A DNA stretch of 13,078 nucleotides from UMGS1502 sp045545435 (GTDB lineage: Bacteria; Actinomycetota; Coriobacteriia; Coriobacteriales; Eggerthellaceae): assembly GCA_045545435.1 (NCBI GenBank), contig JAZQAV010000108.1, forward strand, positions 1-13,078, written 5' to 3'. The notes beneath the pieces are model-generated. The model searched no databases and was not told the origin of the DNA. It saw only the letters and a list, made by a program, of their open reading frames with translations. Below are positions 6,707 through 12,072 of this stretch, piece by piece (position 1 is the first letter of the stretch; each line of letters begins with the position of its first letter). The position numbers and the translations under genes were made by a program.

Positions 6707-7303
6707 TCAATTTTGAAGCTGGAAGTTGCAAGTATCAATTCCTTCGTGCTCAAGAAGGGCGATCTTGTTATGAATTCCGCCCGTGAAGCCCGAAAGCTTG
6801 CCGTTTGCGCCAACTACGCGATGGCAGGGAATGATAATGCCCACGGGGTTGCGGCCGATGGCCTGCCCCACTGCGCGGCTTGCGGAAGGCTTCCCGATGC
6901 GACGAGCGATGTCCCCGTAGGTGGCGGTTGAGCCGTAGGGGATGCGCAGGAGCACTTCCCAGACGGCTCGTTGAAAGGGGCTTCCGGCCAAACTAAGTGG
7001 AAGCTCGGCGGGGTTTGGCTGGTTCCCTGCGAAGTAGCGTTTCAGCCATGAGCACGTTTGGTCAAGGACGTTGTCGATAATGCTTTTTTCGGGGTTGCAA
7101 TGAGCGGTGGTCTCTAACCTGACGTGAAGACCGCGAGGTAGCTCGAAGGTATCCTCAAAATAGCATCCGATCAGGCTATTTCCGTCGCTTACAAGCAGCA
7201 ATTCCCCCACAAGATCGCTTTCGAAGCGGCAAACATGAGGCCTTGTGCCGGCTGACAATTCAAGGTGTTGCGTTTTGTGGGTACGAGATGGTCCTGCCTG
7301 CAT
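6707..7303 (-). CDS. ogt: Methylated-DNA--protein-cysteine S-methyltransferase
   Basis: This suicide DNA-repair protein removes alkyl groups from O6-alkylguanine (and O4-alkylthymine) by transferring them to its own cysteine. The C-terminal domain is complete: the winged-helix segment GSPFQRAVWEVLLRIPYGSTATY (108-129), the RAVGQAIGRNPVGIIIP region with the arginine finger, and the active-site PCHRVV with acceptor Cys160, then GKLSGFTGG. The N-terminal ribonuclease-H-like domain (about 1-95) is weakly conserved, as usual. At 198 residues it matches a stand-alone Ogt rather than an Ada fusion. ATG 7303 has AAGGA seven bases upstream. It is divergent from the alcohol dehydrogenase and 126 bp upstream of the repeat-protein gene; no functional link to either is evident. 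Confidence 0.95.
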   Translation of the reverse strand: MQAGPSRTHKTQHLELSAGTRPHVCRFESDLVGELLLVSDGNSLIGCYFEDTFELPRGLHVRLETTAHCNPEKSIIDNVLDQTCSWLKRYFAGNQPNPAELPLSLAGSPFQRAVWEVLLRIPYGSTATYGDIARRIGKPSASRAVGQAIGRNPVGIIIPCHRVVGANGKLSGFTGGIHNKIALLEHEGIDTCNFQLQN

Positions 7304-7361
7304 TTTTTGGTCCTTGTTCGGGGCTTCGCTTGCTTGCGTACGTAATGGTAAGCCAATGTCT

Positions 7362-7395
7362 CATAATTGGTGTAAATAATTAGTTTACATAAATC
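7362..7395 (+). promoter_or_regulatory. Promoter/operator region of the alcohol dehydrogenase gene, with TGTAAA-N7-TTTACA dyad
   Basis: TGTAAA (7371-7376) and TTTACA (7384-7389) form a perfect 6-bp inverted repeat with a 7-bp centre. CATAAT (7362-7367, 5 of 6 to TATAAT) lies just before it. Alternatively TTGGTG (7367-7372), 17 bp, and TAAATC (7390-7395) would put the dyad in the promoter spacer. Either way the site fits an operator for a dimeric regulator. The regulator is not in the window. Confidence 0.45.
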
Positions 7396-7539
7396 GAGTT
7401 GCTCAAGAGGGTCGTTATTCCTAAAACCTTAGAAGCACCGTACCATGAAACAGCCTGCTCAGACTCAAAATTGATAGCAACTCTGCAAGAGCACGGCGAT
7501 ACCTGTACCAATTGCTCCACCATACGAGAAAGGCTGTCC

Positions 7540-8595
7540 ATGGCAACTATGAAGGGTTTTGGCATCATTGTCCCCAACAAGGAAACGGGCTGGATCACGA
7601 AAAACATCCCCGAAATTGGCCCCACCGACGCATTGCTTTCCCCGGTAGCGGTTTGTCCGTGCACCTCAGATGTTGCGGGCGCCAAAGTTCGCGGTGTCGC
7701 CGCAGGGCGCATTCTGGGGCATGAAGCCGTTGGCAGAATAGAAGCGGTTGGCTCGATGGTTAAAGAGTTCAAGGTGGGCGATGTGGTTGCCGTGCCCGCG
7801 GTGACGCCCCAATGGTTCAACCCCGATATCCAAGATGGAATGCATCAGCATAGCGAAAAGCCCCTGGGCGGTCGTTTTTTGTCTTCGCAATGGGACGGTG
7901 TGTTCGGCGAGTACTTTGCTGTGCCCGATGTTGATATGAACGTCGCGCTTATTCCCGGCGGCGTTTCCATGGCAAGCGCAGTTTTGGTGGGCGATATGGT
8001 GACCACGGGCTTCCATGGAGCCGAGCTGGCCGACATCAAATTCGGCGATACCGTCGTGGTAAACGGTATTGGTCCGGTTGGCCTTATGTCCGTTGCTGGC
8101 GCAGCATTGCTTGGCGCCGGTCGCATCATCGCTGTTGGCAATCGTCCGCGCACGCGAGAGCTGGCTATGGAGTTTGGCGCAACGGAAACCGTCAGTTACA
8201 AAGATGGTCCCGTTTACGATCAGATTATGGAGCTCACAGGCGGCAAGCCCGTTGACTCGATAATCATCGCAGGCGGCAATACCGATAGCATTGCGATGGG
8301 CTTCAAGATGGTGAAGTGCGGCGGTACGGTTGCGAACATAGCAGGTCAGAACAACGACCTGCTTATTAAAGCAGCTGATTCCACGTACTTTGCCGGGCAC
8401 AAGAAAATCGTGGGCGGTTTATGCCCAGGTGGGCGCCGCCGCATCGAGCGCCTTATGGAGCTCATTCGTTATGGACGCGTTGACTCCGACAAGCTCATCA
8501 GCCATGAGTTCCACGGGTTCGACAAGATCGAGGATGCGTTCAACCTGATGGCCGACAATCCGCCCGAGATCGTCAAACCCATCGTCTACATGTAA
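7540..8595 (+). CDS. adh: NADP-dependent secondary-alcohol (isopropanol) dehydrogenase, zinc-binding
   Basis: This is a medium-chain dehydrogenase closely resembling the tetrameric secondary-alcohol dehydrogenases of Thermoanaerobacter brockii and Clostridium beijerinckii, which interconvert secondary alcohols and ketones with NADP(H). The 351 residues fit (TbADH has 352). Catalytic zinc ligands are Cys41 (PCTSD), His61 (GHEAV) and Asp152 (GDMVTTGFHGAELAD). The Rossmann motif GIGPVGLMSVAGA is at 177-189. AVGNRP at 198-203 and Tyr220 match the NADP 2'-phosphate pocket, with Asn201 where TbADH has Ser199. GGLCPGGRRRIERL near the C terminus is another hallmark. ATG 7540 has AGAAAGG six bases upstream and gives the family N terminus (MKGF at residue 4), so the in-frame TTG at 7399 is not used. 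Physiological role is probably redox balancing in fermentation; the substrate in vivo is unknown. Confidence 0.93.
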   Translation: MATMKGFGIIVPNKETGWITKNIPEIGPTDALLSPVAVCPCTSDVAGAKVRGVAAGRILGHEAVGRIEAVGSMVKEFKVGDVVAVPAVTPQWFNPDIQDGMHQHSEKPLGGRFLSSQWDGVFGEYFAVPDVDMNVALIPGGVSMASAVLVGDMVTTGFHGAELADIKFGDTVVVNGIGPVGLMSVAGAALLGAGRIIAVGNRPRTRELAMEFGATETVSYKDGPVYDQIMELTGGKPVDSIIIAGGNTDSIAMGFKMVKCGGTVANIAGQNNDLLIKAADSTYFAGHKKIVGGLCPGGRRRIERLMELIRYGRVDSDKLISHEFHGFDKIEDAFNLMADNPPEIVKPIVYM

Positions 8596-8620
8596 GATTC
8601 GGTAATTCGGTTTTCAAACG

Positions 8621-8656
8621 AAAGCGGAGGCCTCCATTCGGAGGCCTCCGCTTTTA
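8621..8656. terminator. Strong bidirectional terminator between adh and rubredoxin
   Basis: Fifteen bases (8621-8635, beginning AAAGCGG) pair perfectly with 8640-8654 around the loop ATTC. On the plus strand the stem ends in CTTTTAT, and on the minus strand in CTTTCGTTT. It lies 25 bp after the adh stop and about 30 bp after the rubredoxin stop, so it can end both convergent transcripts. Confidence 0.9.
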
Positions 8657-8686
8657 TCGTGCTGCGCCATCGAAACGCCGACGGTG

Positions 8687-8842
8687 CTATTCGGCAACCT
8701 CGAAAGCGTCTTTGCCCAGGCCGCAGACGGGGCAGACCCAATCTTCGGGAAGATCTTCAAAAGCCGTGCCCGCAGCGATGCCGGCATCGGAATCGCCGAT
8801 TGCTGGATCGTATTCGTAACCACAGGGACATACGTACTTCAT
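8687..8842 (-). CDS. Rubredoxin
   Basis: This is a small non-haem iron protein (51 residues) that shuttles single electrons in the cytosol, often to oxygen- or peroxide-reducing enzymes in anaerobes. Iron would be held by four Cys: CPCG near the N terminus (Cys5, Cys7) and CPVCG near the C terminus, separated by the conserved EYDPAIGDSDAGIAAGTAFE and DLPEDW segments. The first pair is spaced CxC rather than the usual CxxC. The start is ATG 8842, with AGAGGAG five bases upstream, and this gives the standard rubredoxin N terminus MKYVC. The frame remains open for 72 codons further upstream, but those residues resemble no rubredoxin extension I know and begin at an unsupported TTG. Confidence 0.92.
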   Translation of the reverse strand: MKYVCPCGYEYDPAIGDSDAGIAAGTAFEDLPEDWVCPVCGLGKDAFEVAE

Positions 8843-8875
8843 GGTGGCTCCTCTCTTCGCGTTTGCCATAGCGTC

Positions 8876-8881
8876 ATTGTA
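8876..8881 (-). promoter_or_regulatory. Possible -10 box for rubredoxin
   Basis: TACAAT on the minus strand (5 of 6) lies 33 bp before the rubredoxin ATG. CTGCAA, 16 bp further upstream, is a weak -35 candidate (3 of 6). The match suggests the gene may be transcribed separately from the membrane-protein gene upstream. Confidence 0.35.
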
Positions 8882-9025
8882 ATAATTGCAGGCCCGCTTG
8901 CAGCCCGCGTTTGCACATTTTTCGAGCGAATCGCTGGTTTTACCCTTTCTGGATGCCTGTGCGTATCTTGCGCGTGCGTTGGGAGTTGGTGCGCAGCGTC
9001 GGGATGCCACGTCGTTTATGCGCAA

Positions 9026-9068
9026 CGCTTCGATAAAGGTTTCCGGTGGTATCGGCAAGGTCGAAGCG
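9026..9068. repeat. 8-bp dyad just after the PGPGW-like gene
   Basis: CGCTTCGA (9026-9033) pairs perfectly with TCGAAGCG (9061-9068) across 27 bp, next to the stop codon at 9069. No T-run follows on the minus strand. It could stabilise the 3' end of the upstream message or be chance. Confidence 0.4.
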
Positions 9069-9425
9069 CTACTTTTTGCCCGTCACGCGTTTCACGCCGT
9101 TGTAAACCAGCGCGCCACCCGCTCCTATGGCTATAAGTCCAGGTCCAGGAAGGACAAGCATGGGAATGCCGACAAGCACCAGAGCGCCTCCGGCGACGCA
9201 TTCGGCAATTCCGCCTACAACGCCGCCGAGAGCGCTCGGAGCACCATTCGTTGTTTGATTGGATGAGTTGGTGCGTCCGTAATGGGGCTCGTAATAGGTA
9301 CCAGTGGAAGAGGGGCCCTGAGAGAAACCAGATTGGTTTGACGTATACACGTGCGGCGTTTCGCTTGCGCTGCGATCGCTTGAAACGGCTACCGGCTGCA
9401 CGTCAATTATGAAGGGCGCAGACAT
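9069..9425 (-). CDS. Small PGPGW-like membrane protein
   Basis: This 118-residue protein starts with a polar, probably disordered region (1-65, rich in Ser, Thr, Asn, Gln and Tyr). It then has two closely spaced hydrophobic segments (about 68-92 and 96-110) joined by VLPGPGL at 91-97, and ends in a short basic tail KRVTGKK. The arrangement of a hairpin of two membrane helices around PGPG resembles the PGPGW family of putative transmembrane proteins, here with Leu in place of Trp. Function is unknown for that family. The start is ATG 9425, with AGAAAGGA five bases upstream. It lies upstream of rubredoxin on the same strand, 226 bp apart, so co-transcription is uncertain. Confidence 0.75.
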   Translation of the reverse strand: MSAPFIIDVQPVAVSSDRSASETPHVYTSNQSGFSQGPSSTGTYYEPHYGRTNSSNQTTNGAPSALGGVVGGIAECVAGGALVLVGIPMLVLPGPGLIAIGAGGALVYNGVKRVTGKK

Positions 9426-9484
9426 GATAGTCCTTTCTATGTTCGCGCTTAGGAGCGTTATCGATTCGATATGAACGTTGCTTG

Positions 9485-9549
9485 AAGAGCCCGCCCCGCC
9501 ACCGTGTTTAGTTTGCGAGTCACGGTGGCACGGTGCGTTTTAAGCTCTT
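9485..9549. repeat. Nested dyad with 9-bp perfect stem
   Basis: GCCACCGTG (9498-9506) pairs with CACGGTGGC (9521-9529) around 14 bases. Outside it AAGAGC (9485-9490) pairs with GCTCTT (9544-9549). A second CACGGT at 9529-9534 offers an alternative pairing, followed by GCGTTTT. It resembles a terminator on the plus strand, but there is no plus-strand gene before it; its role is unclear. Confidence 0.5.
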
Positions 9550-9803
9550 AGCAGAATCGAGGATTGATCCTTAAGCGTTTGCCTAGGCACATTGTATAAG
9601 GCATCGCAGGTGACCTTGGAAAATGACGGCAATGCGACATGCTCCCGTTGAGTCGCGGTTACCAAACGTGCGAAATTGCTCCTTAACCCGCTGCCGCGCT
9701 TTGGTGCTAATCATTTGTGTAACGTTGGCAATAACGAAATTAGCGCAGGCAAGCTTAACGTTATTAAGTCAAAAGCCCAGATACAGCGTCGTACACTACT
9801 TGT

Positions 9804-9824
9804 CATAGAATAGCAGATTCTATG
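9804..9824. promoter_or_regulatory. Operator-like dyad CATAGAAT-N5-ATTCTATG
   Basis: This is a perfect 8-bp inverted repeat with a 5-bp centre (AGCAG), about 150 bp upstream of the putative MFS promoter. Its size and symmetry suit a dimeric DNA-binding protein. No T-run follows closely, so it is not an obvious terminator. Confidence 0.4.
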
Positions 9825-9948
9825 GCGTCGACCGTTTTTCGCTGCTTCATAAAGTATAAAAATGCAGGTTTGAACTGGGGTTACTATCATTTTGCGACAA
9901 TTTTCACTTGTCACGGAATGTGCTTCATTCGAACATCTGTGTTTCCGT

Positions 9949-9981
9949 TTGAAGCGGCGCGTTTTTAGAATCGTATATAAG
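9949..9981 (+). promoter_or_regulatory. Candidate promoter for the MFS gene
   Basis: TTGAAG (9949-9954, 4 of 6) and TATATA (9974-9979, 4 of 6) are separated by 19 bp, longer than ideal. Transcription would start about 75 bases before the ATG at 10063. Support is modest. Confidence 0.35.
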
Positions 9982-10062
9982 GGCGAACTATTGTCGATGT
10001 TGCAGAGAAGACTTCGTATAGCTTAGCCGGAAGACGAGAAACGCAGACTGTGGGAGCGTGAA

Positions 10063-11502
10063 ATGGAAACCACTAATCAGACAACCGAATCGGATAACAA
10101 CGAGAATAAACAGGTTCACCCGTATGCTAAAGCGCCCGAATCGAAGAAGAAAATCTTCCTCGTAGGTTTGTTCGTTAGCATTTTTGGAGCAATGCTGCAG
10201 GCGGGAGCGTTTTCGACGATGCTTCCTATGGCTGCGCAGCAAATTGGCGGAATGGACTACTACTCGGCGGCGGGAGCAATTAGCGGTGTTCTCTCCATCG
10301 TTCTCATGCCGCTGTTCGGCTACCTGTCCGTTCGCTCACCTTCCATCAAAATACCGCTTACGGTAGGCAGCTTCATTTCGGGTGCAGTGTCCATGCTTGC
10401 CGTTGCGTTTGCGCCGTCCATGATCGTTATCATGCTCGCAATGGCGTTTTACAGCCCAGTTACCGCAGCTATTTTCGTACTGGGTTATTCAATCATCCGC
10501 GATATGTACCGACCGACTACGGCCAGTACTTACATTGGCGTTTGCGGAATGATCATGATGTTGGGCATGCTTATTGGCCCCATTGGCGGCGGCGCTCTTA
10601 TGACCATGTTCGGTTGGCAAACGCTCCCGCTGGCCGTCATTCCTTTCCTGGTAATTGGCGCTGTAGCCATCATGTTCAGCGTGAAGGCTCCGAAAGAAGA
10701 TTTCGAGCCCTTCAAAACCCAGAACTCCAAATTCGACATGGTTGGTGCTGTGGGCTTGGTCCTTTTCCTGTGCGGCATCATCATGGGGCTGTCGTTTGGC
10801 AAGAACCTTATTCCGTTCGGTACGTTGGAAAGCAACCTTTTGTTCGTGGTCTCGATTATCGGATTCATCATTCTTGCCTTTGCTATGAAGAAGAGGGGAT
10901 CTGAGGCAATCATCCCCACAACGGTTCTTCGCGATCGCAACACCGTGTTCCTTACGCTGGGTAACATTGCAACCAATTTCTCCAACATGGCGCTGTTCTT
11001 CTTTATTCCTGGTTACGTCATCACCGTTATGGGCTACGACGGATTGTTTGGCGGAATTGCGGTTGGCTGCATGTCCTTGGCCGGTGTTGCCTTGGGAGGC
11101 TTTGTGGGAAGCCAAATTGGTAAAGCCGAATCGGCTAAAACGATGATCTTCATATCGGGCATACTGCGTATTGTGATTGCGGTCGCCTTGCTCTTCTATC
11201 TTGCATCGGGTCCAACAATCATTGGCATATACGTGTTCATGTTGCTTGCTGGTGTTTACAACATCATGGCCACCGTTTCCTATTCGGCGGGTCCGCAGGT
11301 GCAAATTCCCGAAGAGTATCGCGTGCAGGGCAACTCGCTCGTCCAAACTGGCCAGAACTTCGGTTCATGCTTTGGCACGGGTGTGTACACGATGGTTATG
11401 GGCACCTTCGGTCTTGCTGCCGGTATGTCCATCTCAATTGTGATATCCATCGTTTGCGCTGCGTTGGTTTCGCTGTCGGCGCTGTTCTTGAAGAAGCTGT
11501 AA
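10063..11502 (+). CDS. MFS transporter, drug:H+ antiporter (DHA2-like)
   Basis: This 479-residue polytopic membrane protein has about 14 hydrophobic segments (first near 31-53, last near 456-475), the layout of the 14-TM DHA2 (EmrB/QacA-type) branch. In the fifth segment GMLIGPIGGG (168-177) matches antiporter motif C (GxxxGPxxGG), which is specific to drug-exporting MFS proteins. A polar 30-residue N-terminal tail precedes TM1. It would sit in the cytoplasmic membrane and export a small molecule in exchange for protons; the substrate cannot be read from sequence. ATG 10063 has GGGAG six bases upstream. No membrane-fusion partner or regulator is adjacent. It stands alone, with a 12-bp stem-loop just after the stop and a terminator 120 bp further. 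Confidence 0.88.
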   Translation: METTNQTTESDNNENKQVHPYAKAPESKKKIFLVGLFVSIFGAMLQAGAFSTMLPMAAQQIGGMDYYSAAGAISGVLSIVLMPLFGYLSVRSPSIKIPLTVGSFISGAVSMLAVAFAPSMIVIMLAMAFYSPVTAAIFVLGYSIIRDMYRPTTASTYIGVCGMIMMLGMLIGPIGGGALMTMFGWQTLPLAVIPFLVIGAVAIMFSVKAPKEDFEPFKTQNSKFDMVGAVGLVLFLCGIIMGLSFGKNLIPFGTLESNLLFVVSIIGFIILAFAMKKRGSEAIIPTTVLRDRNTVFLTLGNIATNFSNMALFFFIPGYVITVMGYDGLFGGIAVGCMSLAGVALGGFVGSQIGKAESAKTMIFISGILRIVIAVALLFYLASGPTIIGIYVFMLLAGVYNIMATVSYSAGPQVQIPEEYRVQGNSLVQTGQNFGSCFGTGVYTMVMGTFGLAAGMSISIVISIVCAALVSLSALFLKKL

Positions 11503-11510
11503 CAGCTAAG

Positions 11511-11537
11511 CGCTACAGTCATTCGATGGCTGTAGTG
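11511..11537 (+). terminator. Stem-loop immediately after the MFS gene
   Basis: CGCTACAGTCAT (11511-11522) pairs with ATGGCTGTAGTG (11526-11537) around the triloop TCG, 12 pairs including two G:U. It starts eight bases after the stop. Only GTTATAAG follows, so it lacks a proper T-tract and may be a weak terminator or a 3'-end stabiliser. Confidence 0.45.
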
Positions 11538-11624
11538 GCGTTATAAGCCGCGCGTTCGTAGATGCCGCAAGCGCTTTAGAAGTGATGGCGGCTCTGGCAA
11601 CTACGGTATTGCAGAATACTAAAA

Positions 11625-11706
11625 CCCCCGACACGCTAAGGTGTGAACCGCCTCCCATTTCTCGTGTCCAAGAAATGGGAGGCGGTTCAGTTGCGGGGGC
11701 TTTCTT
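11625..11706 (+). terminator. Nested hairpin / composite terminator with 19-bp perfect inner stem
   Basis: The outer stem is CCCCCG (11625-11630) with CGGGGG (11694-11699), preceded by AAAA and followed by CTTTCTT, the layout of a Rho-independent terminator. Within its loop, 11644-11662 (starting TGAACCGCC) pairs perfectly over 19 bp with 11671-11689 around an 8-base loop. ACAC (11631-11634) and GTGT (11641-11644) could form a third small stem, sharing one base with the inner stem. This is probably the main terminator between the MFS gene and the EF-G-like gene. Confidence 0.75.
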
Positions 11707-12072
11707 GTGCGCTTATTTTGCAATGCGATGGTTCAAAAGTTGCCTTCGAATTCAGGCGCATTAAACAAGCCCCAAACGTGCGCATAAAAAAGCTCATTAC
11801 GTCTTTTTTGTGCAGAAATTGCGGTACACTTCTGTACATGCATTTCTTGCACGCGAAATGAAGGCTCGCGTTTTGCGCCGGTAATGCAGGTTTACAGCGT
11901 CCAGTACAAAATCGCGTAACCCTACCCGCGCACATGCGATGTATTGAATATTTCACATGCAGAAATTGAAAGGCAGTGCCAGATAGCGAGATGCGGCAGT
12001 CCGGGTGCGCTGGTTCGCATTTAAAGGCGACGGCCGTAATCTCGCGCGTATCGAGAAAGTTGGTGGTCAATT
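11707..12072. other. Leader and upstream region of the EF-G-like gene, with dyads and repeats
   Basis: This 366-bp stretch has no supported gene. It holds AAAAAAG (11786-11792) facing CTTTTTT (11803-11809). A long imperfect hairpin covers about 11810-11852: GTGCA with TGCAC, GAAAT with ATTTC, GTACA with TGTAC, closing on CTTC. The 11-bp direct repeat TGCAGAAATTG occurs at 11811-11821 and 11958-11968. TACACT at 11825-11830 is a possible -10 box without a good -35. The ribosome-binding site is weak (GGTGG at 12062-12066). Confidence 0.45.

Larger units (their letters stand above)
9426..10062. other. 637-bp gene-free stretch between PGPGW-like and MFS genes
   Basis: The two flanking genes are divergent, so both promoters should lie here. 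I see no supported gene: the open frames at 9623-9808 (plus) and 9711-9914 (minus) lack good ribosome-binding sites and recognisable motifs. The region from about 9700 to 9990 looks more AT-rich than the flanking genes. It contains dyads at 9459-9471 (TATCGA-T-TCGATA), 9498-9529 and 9804-9824, and the word TAACGTT twice (starting at 9719 and 9757). Confidence 0.5.

Noticed and set aside
7399..7539. Upstream TTG start for the alcohol dehydrogenase
   Set aside because: It adds 47 residues absent from the family; ATG 7540 has a good ribosome-binding site and the standard MKGF start follows.
9623..9808. 61-codon plus-strand frame with a weak hydrophobic patch
   Set aside because: There is no good ribosome-binding site (only TTGGAAA) and no recognisable family; the hydrophobic patch is too short and weak.
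9711..9914. 67-codon minus-strand frame in the same gap
   Set aside because: It has no ribosome-binding site or motif, and runs through the 9804-9824 dyad.
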